Shown in pieces: positions 12,491 through 24,582 of a DNA stretch of 64,000 nucleotides (within the stretch, counting starts at the first letter, position 1; every line of letters starts with the position of its first letter). The position numbers were made by a program, and so were the translations under genes. Under the pieces are notes generated by a model. The model was given only the letters and a program-made list of their open reading frames with translations, was not told where the DNA came from and did no database searches. The stretch is from NCBI GenBank assembly GCA_025531455.1, contig JAMYHL010000026.1, positions 372,001 through 436,000 on the forward strand, read 5' to 3'. The stretch is from Apiotrichum sp. Y4204 (Eukaryota > Basidiomycota > Tremellomycetes > Trichosporonales > Trichosporonaceae).

Positions 12491-13297
12491 GGGCTTCGAC
12501 GCGACTTTGCCGGCCTCGCCCGAGCCCTTCCCTTGATCCCTTGGAGATACGCTAGCGCCGATCCGCGCCACAGCTCAGCATTCCTCAAACTGATCAGAAA
12601 TAGCGATCGGGGCCATCTATCTCGCGGGTCTGCGGGCCGTTCGAACGGCCACAACGCATTGTTCGACGACTGCGGATTGCGGTAAATCCCGGGAATCTCT
12701 GAAAGCTCTGGAGCTCTGGAGCGTGGTCTACGCCGTCGTGGCACCCCGGACAACCAACCCCCTGAGCGCGCTGGGCCGCTGGGCGGTGTGGCACTGCGCC
12801 CCTCGAGTCCTCGCGAGTCTGCAAGAGTCTAGCCTCGAGCCTCAGCGAAACGGGCTAGTACTAGCTCGCCCCGTTCGTTGTCCGTTCACCGCCATGCTGC
12901 GGCTCAGATTTCGAGGTCGAGGGATCGAGGATATCGACGTCAAGGTTGAGACCCAGAGTATCAGAGGATCAGAGGTCCAGATGCTTGACCCTGATGGGTA
13001 GCCGCCGCCGCTCTACGGATCCACTGCGGATCCGCTGCTCACCGCTCGCACCCTCCGCAGCAGCGCCGATCGCGACCTGTGCGACGTGCTGCTGCGAGGA
13101 AGACGGCTTAACGACGCTAGGCTAGTGTCTGGGTGGCTGGGTGACGGTGCTGCGCGTCAACCCATCGCCATCACCGTGGCCAGACGGGTCGCGTTCCGCT
13201 TCCCCCCTTGAACCTCTCCTCGTCCTCCTCGAGACCTGCTCATGGCCATCATGGCCATACTCACCACTGGCCGCTAGACACTGAACCGCCGTCGAGA

Positions 13298-13303
13298 TAT
13301 AAA
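13298..13303 (+). promoter_or_regulatory. TATA box
   Basis: TATAAA in the context CGAGATATAAACCC, 199 bp before the ATG at 13497, with a CT-rich leader between. Confidence 0.6.
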
Positions 13304-13496
13304 CCCAGCCCGCTGCCTCTTTCTCATCCCCACAATCTTCCTTCTTCTCTCCTCTTCACCTATTCACTTTCCTCATCGCTGCCCTTCGTTTCTCCATCTT
13401 ATCCTCCCATAACCTCATAAAGCGCACAAAACCACTACACACTCCCTAATCACTCCTTTCACGACACGCTCTACCTTGTCCCCCTACTAGATCACC

Positions 13497-14051
13497 ATGC
13501 GCTTCAACGTTATCCTCCTCGCGACCCTTGCCGTCGTCTACGCCCAGGACCCTGCCGCCGACCCCTCGGCCACCGACGCCCCCGCTGCCCCCGACGCCTC
13601 CGCCTCGGGCGCCGCTGGTGGTGACGTTTCCGCCTCTGGTGCTGCCTCCGGTGCCGATGTCTCTGGCGCCGTCCCCACCGGTACTGAGGGCGCTGCCGCC
13701 GGCTCCGCCACCGACGCTTCGGCTGTCGACACCGCCGCCCCCACTGGTGCCTCGGGTGCCGCCTCGTCTGGTGCTGGCGCCGGCACCGGTGCGGCCACTG
13801 GCCTCCCCGCGACTGGCACTGGTGCCGCTACCGGACCTGCCGGTGGAGCTGCCACCGGTGGTGCCAGCGCCGCCAAGTCCTCCGCTGGCTCTGCCGCCGC
13901 TTCCGCCGCCTCCGGCAAGACTTCCGGCGCGTCCGCCTCGGCGTCCAAGGCTTCTTCTACCGCTGCGCCCACCCCTTCCAACGACGCCAAGGGCCTCTAC
14001 CCCCAGGCCGGCCTCGGCCTCGCGGCTCTCCTCGCTGCCCTCGCCCTCTAG
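13497..14051 (+). CDS. Small secreted Ala/Ser-rich GPI-anchored surface protein
   Basis: A single-exon gene of 184 residues. Residues 1-16 (MRFNVILLATLAVVYA) are a signal peptide with cleavage before QDPAADPS. The mature part is almost only Ala, Ser, Gly, Pro and Thr, an unfolded, probably O-mannosylated stalk with no globular domain. The C-terminus has a small-residue region (TPSNDAKG) then a hydrophobic tail GLGLAALLAALAL ending at the stop, the pattern of a GPI-attachment signal. It probably serves as a wall or membrane mannoprotein. Codon use is strongly biased to C/G at third positions with uniform GCC/GCT Ala codons, consistent with high expression. It is the first of four surface-protein genes in a row but lacks the Ig-like domain and intron of the other three. 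Function is not known. Confidence 0.78.
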   Translation: MRFNVILLATLAVVYAQDPAADPSATDAPAAPDASASGAAGGDVSASGAASGADVSGAVPTGTEGAAAGSATDASAVDTAAPTGASGAASSGAGAGTGAATGLPATGTGAATGPAGGAATGGASAAKSSAGSAAASAASGKTSGASASASKASSTAAPTPSNDAKGLYPQAGLGLAALLAALAL

Positions 14052-17022
14052 ACGCCCGGACTCCGGACCCCTCTACCTTGTCGCGCCGCGAGCCCCGACG
14101 CAAGACGATACCGATGACACGCTTACGTACCCACCGTCCTCCCCTCGGCCCACTCTACTTACGGCCTCGAGGGTGATTAGTCCTCCTTTATACAATACGA
14201 GATGAATTCATGTGCATTTTTACCATCTTGGGTCTCGTTGCAGTCGGATGTCGTTCATTGGAGAGTCGGCCGAAGTTGCGGGACCATCAGAGTGTGCACT
14301 GTGCTTAGCCTTCCTCGCAATACCGGTCAATCTCCCTCCTCGCCATCCCCTGATCTCCTGAGGTCCTGAAGATAGGATTGGGGTTGTCAGTGGGTAAGCA
14401 CGTCTCACAGCTCACCGTCAGCATGTTACACGTTCACAACGAGGGCAGTCTTTACATGATTCATGGGCGCACACCCTTATCAATCGATCAGACTTGTGGG
14501 CAAACAACTTGCGCTTTCCCAGCATCAAGTGATCAAGTGACCAAGACTCGCCTTCCGATACCCGTTAGGTCTGACAACGGATGATATCGTATATCCCCGC
14601 TCATGGCCGCTCATTTCGAGCCCCAGGCGCCCCACGCATCTCATCAAAGAAACCACGAGGCGCGTCTTCAGCCGGGTCCTCTCCGACCCGACATCCCACC
14701 ACCTCCAATCCCGACGGCCGACCAGCAGTTGACGGTCAGTGCAATGTCGCGCCGCTGACGTTCCTGGAGGCAGTACAGTTACTGTACATTTCGGCTCGCA
14801 GGCTCCGCAGTCGCTCACTCACATGTGTTCAAACATAGGCCCAAACACGCGCAGTCTGTCGCCCAATCATCGAGTCCGGGTGCTACGAGCCGTCTCATTG
14901 CGACCATGTGGGGGGTTACGAGACGCGTTTCGAATTGTTCTCCTCCGCTGGCGCCCCGAGTTTGTAGTCGGAGCGAGCAGTCAGAGGCGCGCGTTGCTGG
15001 TGCTACAGGAACAATAACATGTCCGCTGTCCATGCTGTTTCAGATACGTACGGTCTTGCGGGGGTGACTTCCCCCGACGCTAGTGTGGGAACCCCGAGAC
15101 GATGCCGTATCAATGTATCAGCTGTATCAGGCTGTTCGGCTGGGCGGCGTTTGCAGTCGGTTTGCAGCCCCCACTCTACCCAGGTTGGGATAAGGTTTAA
15201 TCATGTTGACATTATGACTTTTGGTTCTGAGAAGCTCCACTTTGCACCCCTGTCTCAGTGCGCTTTCGCGGGTAGGGTTGCAGCAGGGTACAGGGAATAG
15301 AAGCCTGCGGTGTATGCAGCAAGGAACTTCCATCTACCTGACAGCAGATGCTTCACGTACCCTGTATCCTGCATGGCTGTTCCTGTAGCAAAAACTGGGG
15401 GCCTGCAGCAAAACACAAAACGTCATGGGCGCACCATATGGACCGCCAGTTATTACCAAAGTAGGTTTCGTCGTCGTGACGTAAACGGCGCTGTCCTGAG
15501 GTGTTTCAGATATGAAAGGCATGATCCTTTGCGCGGCAACTGCATAAAGGACACTGCATACAGGACCGACGACCTGTAAGCCTCGGGTTTCCTCATCACA
15601 TGCCCTCTGCGATCGGTGTCGGGGACACGACTGCGCAGCTCTTACGAACACCTTCAGAGTCGTGTCAAGAGCAGGATCTGGTCGATAGTAACGGATCTGA
15701 ACGGCTGCGTCAGCGGTGTACAGTACCAGATATCTCGTCTCGAGGAAACGCCCGGAGCATAAAAAGAAGCAACGAAAAAAGGAGGCTAGTCCCAAGGCGA
15801 AACGTGCGGTACCTGCGCTTCGGACCGAGCAGCGTCCGCATGCCGCCGCTCTGCACTGCCCTGCGCTGTATCTCTTTTTTGCCTCTCATCTCCTTGGGCA
15901 GCACATTAGCTCGGAAACCCCCGTTGTCCCCTCTGTGTGTGCCGTGCCTGTCCTCTGCCCCTGCGAATGTCGGGGGGGGGAGTTGTGTGGTGTCTGTTCC
16001 TCGGCTGTCCGAGTCGACTTGAGTCTCTCGCAAGGTGCCCCATCTCCTGACTATTTGGGTCATTGACCTCCCTTCCTGAAGTGTCTGCGGCGCCAGGGGT
16101 AGAATACTGCTGCGAGTTTATCACTTTTCGGTCTGCTGGGTGGGAGGTGCAAGGTGGATATACTGTCTGTACTGTGCCTGAGGCATTGTATCCCCTCATT
16201 CCAAAGGCGCATCGAGTAAGAGTATCTTGTAACTTTGTTGCGGAGAGATGGAACACCGCCGACGACGACGGACAACGAGACTCGCATACGCACTGGGACT
16301 CTTCAGAGCGCGCAGACTTGCATAGATGCCCATTTTGCAACGTCCTCCTTTCATCCATTCCCCATCGCAAGTCGACAGCCGAGACTGATTGACCATTTCG
16401 CCCGTCATCATCTGTCGCGATCAATTCAGATCACCCACCCTCTGGTCACCCTCAATTCCGCAGCCCTGCAACCTGCCTCAAGCTGCCTTGTTGTAACAGC
16501 TCTTAGCTACTAGCGTCGATAGCGTCGCTCACAAACAATTCATCCTAGATCCAACGGCTATCAAACGGTACCAAGACGAGACATAGTCTACACACGTTTC
16601 GCGCTAGTCTTGATTCTTGATACTCGATATCCCTCGATACCTCGATCGCCACCACGCGTCCACCCCGCCACTGCCGTCCGGCCGAGCACGAGTACAAGCA
16701 CAAGCACTATTACCTTTGGCCCCTGTTTCTCGTGTGATCCTGGCGCGTTGAATCAGGCAATTGACCGCCCGACTCCTGCAATACACAGTACATCTCTCGG
16801 TATCTGTTCCGTGCTGCGCAGCAATCTGGCAATCAACTTTTGAGACGATCATCCGCACCGCGGGACTTGACACTCGACTGGATTCTCATCCCCAAACGTC
16901 CCCATTCCCCCCCTCGCAGGTATATCAAGCTCCACAGACTCCAACGAGCAACACCAGCCCCATCGCAAGACTCCTTCCTGTACAAACTTTACGTTCCTTC
17001 ACTTACAACACCCCGCTCGACC
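14052..17022. other. Gene-poor intergenic region
   Basis: About 3 kb with no gene I can support. The strand-overlapping frames at 15334-16424 have no motif and share coordinates in opposite directions. The right end should hold the promoter of the gene at 17023; no clear TATA box is visible there. Confidence 0.6.
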
Positions 17023-18149
17023 ATGCGGACGACACTCATTCTCTCCCTGGCCGCGTGCGCCGCTGGCGCCGCCGCGTCCCCCATCCTTCCTCGCAGCCTG
17101 GAGGACGGCGTATCCATCTTCAACCCCCAGACGGCGGCAAGCCCGACCGAGCAGCTCATCACCGCCACCGGCCCGATGCCCAACATGCCCAGCGAGTCGT
17201 ACAGCGGCGCATCCCTCATCATCCTCTCCACACCCCCCGCACCCTCTCCGACATCGTCCAAAGCCCCTTCGCTCGTCACCTTCGAAGGCAACCCGTCACC
17301 CAACATTGTCACCGCCACCGGCGCGACGTCCGCCGCCGCCCCGTCAGCCACTGCGCCGTCGGCACCGTACAAGATCCTCTCGCCCGGCGGGAGCCAGCAG
17401 TGGTGTAAGTCTCTTGGAGCGTGTGGAGCTGTGCATAAGATTTGGGATTGTTTGAGGCTGTTCGCCACAATAGCCACACTCATCCACGGAGATTAAAACT
17501 CTGCGCTTCGTTTCCCGACGATCGTCGCGGCTTCCTTGGCTGGGCCAAATTCCCAGTCGATCCTGCGCCACCGCGTTCCATTTCGCGCGCCGATCCAGCT
17601 TGAACGAGAATTGCAGCTGACACCGCAGGGGTCCTGGGCGGAACAAACCAGCTCTACGCAACATCCTCAGACGAGGACCTGCGCGTCGGCCTCACAAACA
17701 AGGACACATCCGTGCTTCCTGGTGGCTCTCTCGACCTCGGTACATTCAGTACGTGCTTCCAACTGTACCCCGCTGACTCCAGAATGCGTTAAGACCCAGT
17801 CGTACTGCGTCGTCGCGATCACGGACCTCGGCGCCGCCCAGGCTGGCAGCGGATACTCTCTCTACCTCACGCGTGCGGGTGCCCCTGAAAGTGCGTCATG
17901 AACTGATCTTCACTAAGAACGCCATCTAACTCTGCAGCAATTGTCGGCGTCTCGGACGAGTTCAAGATTGCCGCCGCGGGATCTCCATCAAGCGGAGACT
18001 TCACCCTTGCCGCTGCGCAGAACCAGAACGGCCCGTCCGGCAGCGCCGCAATGGCCACCACAGTCGCGCCAAAGAACGGCGCCTCGGCTCGCGTGCCGGG
18101 CATGTTCCTGCTCACGACTGCCCTTGTCCTCGTCCTCCAGCTCGTGTAG
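17023..18149 (+). CDS. GPI-anchored protein with Kre9/Knh1-like Ig-type domain (paralogue 1)
   Basis: Exons 17023-17404, 17629-17748, 17783-17890 and 17938-18149 encode 273 residues. A signal peptide (residues 1-20) precedes a Ser/Pro/Thr-rich region. The folded part begins at ILSPGGSQQW, and exon 2 continues WVLGGTNQLYATSS and LRVGLTNKD. This is the beta-sandwich layout of fungal Ser-Thr-rich GPI proteins related to Kre9/Knh1, in which a short I-x-x-P element precedes a Trp-containing strand. Near the end of the domain comes YSLYLTRAG, matching the usual Y-x-(I/V/L)-x-L strand. The C-terminus (PKNGASA then a Leu/Val-rich tail) is a GPI signal. The first intron splits the Trp codon T|GG just before Val-Leu, exactly as in the genes at 20259 and 23647. 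It is probably exposed on the wall; a beta-1,6-glucan link is only a family-level inference. Confidence 0.85.
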
Positions 18150-20258
18150 ACTTCGCCGGCTTCGCCCCACATCCCACATTCGCATCCGTCAGTCACTATT
18201 TCAACATTAGTAAAACATTCAGCACATCGTCATTCAGCAACACCATCGTTTGATCCGCCGTTACTAGTCTGCTCTCCCCCGCTCTTACTTCATTGCGATC
18301 CCAGAGTGTAATCTGTATTATAGTGTATTTCTGCGACGAGGCAGACGTCCGCACAACAGCATGCATTCCGATTTGACCACAGCAGTTTTCAAGCGGCTAC
18401 TTGATCACCGTTCACAAGCGGTGAGATGCCTATGGTGGCCGAGCGTGGTGACCCGCGCGGCCGCATGGCCGGCCTGACAGTGCGATGAGGCACGTGCAGG
18501 TGAACAGTGGGATAGCCCATGCCGCGGCATAGTTGCTGATCGTTTAAGGTGGATCCGACGTACTGGAATCTCCATTCTCCCCCTCCACTCCTAACAATAT
18601 AACAATACTCACCTCTACTTGCCAGTGCGAAACCGCACAGTACCAGCAACACAAACCCTCAACTTCTCTGACCCGTGTACACATCCCGAGGGATGCTACG
18701 ATTGCATGACGCAATCTTATCAACCCTCTCGCGGCCTCTCGCCGTTCCCAACAATGGAAACACCCCCTGACCCCGACTCCCGAGGAGCCGCCGACAAGAG
18801 AGCCACTTGAGGACAGGACTGTTCGGATGTTTCTTCTCCTGGCGGGATTGAAGCTGTCTCAGAGTCGCACATATCTCGCAATCTCGCCATCCCAAACGGA
18901 GGTACCCCCGACTTCCTCACTCGCTCTCACTCTTACGCACCCACTCAGCTTCAGGCCTCAGGCCGCAGATCAACCAGATCTCGCGGTCTTGCCTGGGAAC
19001 CACCGACAGAGGAGAGAGTAACCCCCCAGTGACATAACCCTTCCCCTCTCAGCAGATGGAAACGCGCGCACCTAACGTCACAAACACACCGCACAGCGGA
19101 AGATTATCGTATCCCACTAACCTTCCCTACTGCTGCCGTACACGGGATACATCGTGGTGCGCGTCGTAATACCTCGGAATCAAGAGTGTAGAGGGGGGAG
19201 GACATCTGCTCGGCAGCTGCATATAGCGAGCACAAGAAATTATCATCCTTTGGTAAGACTTCAGGCACACCATGTGTCCTCCATACCGACCACAATCCAC
19301 GATTCCATAACCCATCTGCCTGGCGACACCCGCTGGCCGCGGGACGGATTCCAGCATCGTCCGTCCTGCGCGTCCTGCACATCTTGCGCGTCCTGTTTCA
19401 TGTGAGCCCTCTATGAGTACTGCAGTATTCCCCAGCACCGGTACCGCCGTTATGTGCCTGTGTTCCTGTGTTCATCTGACCCTCTCATCAGCCAAAGACC
19501 ACCCCAGCACACAGCGACAGCCGGCTTTGAGATGGGCACAGGATATCCATGTCGATCTGGGAGGTTCGTCATTCCGCCAGCACCGCCAACGCCGTACTTC
19601 GGTTCCCTGGCCCTAGAGGTACCCCGTACGTGATCCGTTTGCGCGGAATCTCGGATGCCAGCAAGAAGGATGTTGGAATTACTGGAAGCCTTGCTGCCAG
19701 ACCGCGGTTATTGTGTCGTCTGGTGCACTCACTATGCTGCGGACTGTGCAATTGACCTTGTTACTAGATAGGTTGAGCCAAGCCTGCAACGGACATGCAA
19801 GCTTGCAAGCTTGAGCCTGCGCCGTTGCGACAGCACCCAAAAACCGCGCTAATTCCCGCACAACGCTCCGCCAGCAGTGGCAGCGGTGCTGCGACCTGCG
19901 ACCTGCGACAGTCGTGACCGTTGCCTGTTGCTTGGTGTTTGTTGCTCAGTGGTGCCAGCCCTGTATCCCACTCATGTCCCTTGCTGCTGCGGCGTGCCCT
20001 CCGCGCGCCGCGATACCGACAGCGAGATAAGGGATCGGCAATGCCGTACATCTCCCCGCCCAGTTCCCAGCCAAACTCACGAGTAGTCATGCATAGCCTA
20101 CGAGATACTGGGTCTCGACTGGGCGATACCTTCCCAGCAGGAGAGAAGAAGAGAAGAGATGGAGTGTGCGCAAACGCAAAAAGCAGACACATGGAGATAT
20201 ATACCCCCAGAGCGGCGCGTCCGCGACCACGACCACACCAGAACACTGCACAAACACT
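18150..20258. other. Intergenic region between GPI-protein genes
   Basis: No gene seen in 2.1 kb. A TATATA element (20198) and short leader precede the next gene; (AAGCTTGC)2 lies near 19799. Confidence 0.6.
20198..20203 (+). promoter_or_regulatory. TATA box
   Basis: TATATA in the context GGAGATATATACCC, 61 bp upstream of the ATG at 20259, in the same GAGATATA context as the elements at 9708 and 13298. Confidence 0.6.
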
Positions 20259-21593
20259 ATGCGCCCAGCCCTCATCCTCGCGGTCATCGCTGGCGCACTC
20301 GCTGCCCCGGCGCCACAGGCTACAGAGACGGCGCAGATCGCACAGACCTCCCCGTCCGTGGCCAGCTCAGAGATGGCGGCGACTCACACCACCACCGAAA
20401 CGAGTGTCTCCCTCGAGAATGAGGCGCCGCCAGTAACCAGTGTTCCCGAGACTGTGGTGCCGACAAAATCTACTACCTCTTCCCTCTCAACCTCCGCTTC
20501 CAACTTGACCACCTCCGCCGCCTCATCACCAGCGTCCTCACCGGCGTCCTCACCGGCATCCTCACCGACAGCAGCACCTCCTGATTCCCCTACAGCAGCT
20601 GCGAACAGAACCACACTCCCATCGACGCTTACATCCACTACTCGCCTCCCGCCCTCCTCGTGGGAGGACCCGCCGGCGAGCACGGCGGCCGAGATCGTCA
20701 CCGCCGCGCCGGACCCAAAGGGCATAGAGAACGGCGCAACGATATATTTTCCGTCCTCGACAGTGTACTGTGAGTCCTGAGCGATAGTCGGGAGTGTGGC
20801 ACGGGAGGTTATGGGTGGCGAAGGTGTGGCGGTCGATATCTCGATCTCCAATCCCGATTCCCAGCTTCGCCCGACGGTTCCCAGGTAGCGCCGGCCAAGC
20901 AGGCCCGACAAAGTCAGATTCAAGTCGAAACATTACGACGGACAGGGAACCAGAGGCAGTGGGTCTTCGAGACTCTTGAGAGCCAAACCCAAACTCGGCC
21001 CAAACCCAGTCTCAAACCCAGACTCAAACCCAGACTCAAACCCAGACCGGCCAAGCCCAACCCTATCTCCACCTCTGCCAATCTCCCCTCCCCCCCGGCC
21101 AACAACTAACAGCAGGGGTATTCACCGCCGCCGCGGTCGTGCAGTGGGCGCCGCCGATCCGCACGCCCATCGACATCCTACTCGTGAACGAGGATACCAC
21201 CCTTCTTCCGCAGCCATACACCCTCTCCGCGCGTGTTCCTGGCGCGTTTATGAGCATGACCGTTAGCGTCGCCGAGCCGTGAGTCCTGGCCGAAAGAGGA
21301 GTAGATCATCGAAATTATCAATCTCCAACCTCCCAAAACCCCAGTATACTGACAAACACAGCGCGACCCCAGGAAAGGGATATTACCTTATCCTCGCCGA
21401 CTCGACCAACCAGACAATCTACGCGCAGTCGCAGCTCTTCGAGCTCCGCCCGCAGGGCACCGAGCCGATCATGCCGGGCGGGTACGAGGCGCAGACGGCG
21501 GAGCACGGCGTACAGGGTCGCCCGAGTGCTGGTCAGCGGTCGAGGGGGACGTGGTGGGTCGCCGCGGCGGCGGCAGCGGTTTGGGTCCTTTAG
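20259..21593 (+). CDS. GPI-anchored protein with Kre9/Knh1-like Ig-type domain (paralogue 2)
   Basis: Exons 20259-20769, 21116-21278 and 21362-21593 encode 301 residues. Residues 1-17 form a signal peptide. A Ser/Thr-rich stalk follows, including a SSPA repeat (DNA 20525-20575, repeated CATCCTCACCG-like units). The folded part resembles paralogue 1: GATIYFPSSTVYC, then exon 2 beginning WVFTAAAVVQWAP, later ILLVNEDTTLLP and GYYLILADSTN. The C-terminus (GQRSRGTWW then Ala/Val/Leu) is a likely GPI signal, though shorter and more aromatic than usual. The first intron splits Trp as T|GG before Val as in the two neighbours; it is unusually long here (346 nt) and carries a tandem repeat. It is most likely a tandem-duplicated, fast-evolving surface protein; the exact role is unknown. 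Confidence 0.82.
20985..21050. repeat. 12-bp tandem repeat inside an intron
   Basis: About four to five copies of ACTCAAACCCAG (some degenerate, with GTCTC for GACTC) within intron 1 of the GPI-protein gene at 20259. The repeat accounts for part of that intron's unusual length. Confidence 0.8.
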
Positions 21594-23646
21594 GAGCCTT
21601 CCGGAAACGGCGCAGGCGCCGATCTTTAGTCGATACTGTCTCGTGTCGATGTCGTCATGCCGATCATGGCGATCATGACGATCTCAAGAGGATCATGCCC
21701 CGAGGGGCCTGGAGATCAAACAAACACTCTGTCTGGGTTTTGTAGCGGATCGGCATAGATCGACAGGGGCAACAGGGGCTGTGACCGACGATCGCTCGTC
21801 CGCTTCCCCGCAGCCAACACTCACCGCCGCCCCTGCTTTCCCCGTGACACCGCACCGCTGCGCTGGCGGTCAGCGGTATGAGGAGGGTGAAGCTTCTTCC
21901 GAGAAGCAATAGACGGACTCTGGTACTCGGCGAGACCTTGGCCAGGCCATCCGCTACCGGGGGCAAATAGACACAAATGCCTTGGACGCAGGGCTGGACG
22001 CTGAGCGTCCGCTTCTGGCATATGGATACGGACTTGTATCATAGAGGAATGTACTGTACTACAGCTCTCACGCTCTGCGCTGATCTCGATACTAACATGG
22101 GTCGCGATCTTGCCGAGATGGGAGCTGGGACAGGGATAAAACGGGCAGCGCTGCGCACTGTGCCGTACTCTACGCTGTGTGAAGACAAGACAGCAATCAA
22201 GCTGGCAGACTCGGAGCTTTGTAGTGTCGATCCGTCCAGTTGTTGCCAGCCACATGCCGCGTTCACGCGCAGAACAGTGTCTCTGCATGCTCCTCAGACT
22301 GCACCGCTGTCCTGCGTAGGCCTGCACCGCCTGAATAGTACTCGCATCCTCGCTTCCGTTGTCGTGGTTGCATTTGTGCTGGCAAAATTAGATCGCCACA
22401 CATAAATAGCACACCGCTGACAAGTCAGAGCCCATAGATCAATGAATACGGATGCGGATTAACAAGGAGGGGCTGGCAGCGGAATAAAACCTTGTCCAAA
22501 GCAGTGCATTGCCGAGCTAGCCAGCCCCCCTAAAGTGCCACTCACAATAAACTGCCACAGCCAACAGGCAAGGTCAACAGGCAGAGTGCCTGACCTCGGT
22601 TCCTTGCTGCAGATTCCGATGCTACGATTGCCCCCATCCCGTCGCTACCCGCCTGCTTTGTGTGGTATACGCTCCAGAGTTGGTGGCGCATGTGGCTGGC
22701 GCACCGCCGCGCACAGCACGAAGCTACGCCTTTTGGTGTGTGATAGACCTGGAAACGGATGGCGGAGACGCTCTCTGATCTCTGAGATGGTGGATTGGAT
22801 CGCCTGCATTGCTTGACTGTAGTAGATTAATTTGGTTCTCGACGATGAAAAGTCGAACACTCTGCCCAGTTATTCAGACGATCGTGATCTTTCTGGGATT
22901 CTCCAATGGGCTTCCCACTCGTTATGTGCCTGGTGGCGGGGTGAAACAACCGCACCCGCGCACAACCAGCCCGGGACGCGACCCTCTGGAAGCAAACCGA
23001 CCACCACAGCCCATCGTAGTGGCATGAACATAGACCAGCGCCAAGCGTGATGCATGCATTTGTTGAATTAGGGGCGCTTGTAGTATACGCGAATACAGTC
23101 TGTGTTCTTGGCTGGCTGGGGTTACCCCCTGGGGGTTTGCCAAGGCGGTGGACAAACAATCGATTTGATTTTGGAGTCGACGCGGGGGAGTATGCGCTTC
23201 TTTGTCAGAAAACGACGCGCCGTGAGGCGCGCGAGAGGCCCCCGCGCCAGGGGGGAGGAGGCTGTATGCGGCTGTTTTGAGTTTTTTTTTCCCAGCCAGC
23301 CAGCGTACGGGCCAGCATACGCGCAGGGCCAAGCCTTTTTGCTCTCAGAGTCCCTGGCCTGTTGCTCTCCGGCTCTGCCTGTCCTTTTCCTCGATCCTCG
23401 TAGCCTCAGAGACACACGAGCAGTGGCGCTCCCCCCGCACCCGCGCGCCCGCCCGCCCCGTTGCCCTCGTTCCCATCCCATACCAACCTATCCCATCCCA
23501 TCCCAGCCCATCCCATCCCCTCCCGTCGCCATCGTCGTCCATTCCCCCAACCCTACCCATCGATCCATATCTCGTCTCTTTCCTCATCCCACCACTCTCA
23601 TTACTACCACACTCCCTCCCACCACCCCCCTCAGCTCCTACCCACA
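21594..23646. other. Intergenic region between GPI-protein genes
   Basis: No gene seen in 2 kb. The last ~250 bp are pyrimidine-rich on the + strand, with a (CCCAT)n run (23471-23525), and are likely the promoter/5' leader of the gene at 23647. Confidence 0.6.
23471..23525. repeat. (CCCAT)n pyrimidine tract
   Basis: Imperfect tandem CCCAT/CCCAG pentamers in the leader of the GPI-protein gene at 23647. Confidence 0.75.
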
Positions 23647-24582
23647 ATGAAGTTCACCGCCATCCTCGCCGCCGTCGTCGCGCCCCTCGCCGTCTTGGCC
23701 CAGGCCCCCGCCAACGTCAAGATCCTCAACCCCTCGGCCGCCAAGTGGTGTAAGTAGTGCATTTGCGCTGTATTTTACGCTATCGGGACTGCGGCTACTC
23801 ATGGAGTAGCACGCGTTGTTGAAGGCTCGCGGCTCGCGATTTTGGGGAGACTCAAGCGTGTGACTCCTTGCGTGCGCGACGCATGGCGTGGTTCACCTGG
23901 CACCAACACCACTTGCCGAGCCCATTTCATCTCTCTTGACCTTGACCGGTGAACGTCACTCACACGCACAGGGGTTGCCGGCTCGGACGCCGAGCTCAAG
24001 TGGACCGGCGGTAGCTTTGCGTTCACTGCCTTCATCATGAACAACGACACCACCACCTGCCAGTGCCCGCCCGCCACCGGTGGTCTCCAGCTCGTTGGCG
24101 TTGGTAAGTATCTTTCACACGTCCCGAGCTGCAGCGCTGACACTCAACAGACAACGCGTACCGCACCGGCATTAACTTTAAGCTGTGAGTGGACTCTGCA
24201 GTTGCAGGTCTTGGTCTCCTCCGGATAGAGCTGACAGTGCAGCCCGCCGGGTATCAACCCGGGTGGTGGCTACTTTGTCCGCATGGTCAACCCCGCCAAC
24301 CCGACTGGTGCGTATCCTCACGCATGAACATGCATTGCTAACAACACAGAGGTCTACGCCACCTCGGAGACGTTCGAGGTCAAGAAGCAGGGCTCGGCCT
24401 ACCCCACCGACGTTCCCGACTCGACCGCCACCAGCAGCTCTGTCGCCAACCCTTCCTCTACCGCCAACGGCAACGGCACCGCCCCGGCCGCGTCTGAGAG
24501 CCCCAAGTCGGGAGCCGCCGCCGTTGGCGCGCCCCTCGCCGCCGTCGCCGTCGCCGGCGCCCTCTCGTACATCCTTGTCTAA
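23647..24582 (+). CDS. GPI-anchored protein with Kre9/Knh1-like Ig-type domain (paralogue 3)
   Basis: Exons 23647-23749, 23972-24103, 24151-24184, 24243-24307 and 24350-24582 encode 188 residues, the compact size typical of this family. A signal peptide (residues 1-19, ending LAVLAQ) is followed at once by the folded domain: VKILNPSAAKW, then WVAGSDAELKWTGG, CQCPPATGG, PPGINPGGGYFVRMVNPANP and EVYATSETFEV. The G-Y-F-V-R strand and closing S-x-x-F-x-V are the classic end of the fungal Ser-Thr-rich GPI (Kre9/Knh1-like) domain, so this is the clearest member of the local trio. A Ser/Thr/Asn-rich stalk and a C-terminal hydrophobic tail after SPKSGAA give the GPI signal. The first intron again splits Trp as T|GG. 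Role: wall or membrane surface protein; no enzyme motif is seen. Confidence 0.87.

Larger units (their letters stand above)
10943..13496. other. Gene-poor intergenic region
   Basis: No gene I can support in 2.5 kb. Open frames at 11825-12450 overlap one another in three frames and have no recognisable domain. It contains a short tandem GGTCAAAC repeat (12459-12490), a palindrome GGCCGTTCGAACGGCC near 12643, and at the right end a TATA box and CT-rich leader for the gene at 13497. Confidence 0.6.

Noticed and set aside
12640..12660. Palindrome GGCCGTTCGAACGGCC resembling a T-arm or attachment site
   Set aside because: No cloverleaf can be folded around it and no mobile element lies next to it; a lone palindrome of this size can be chance.
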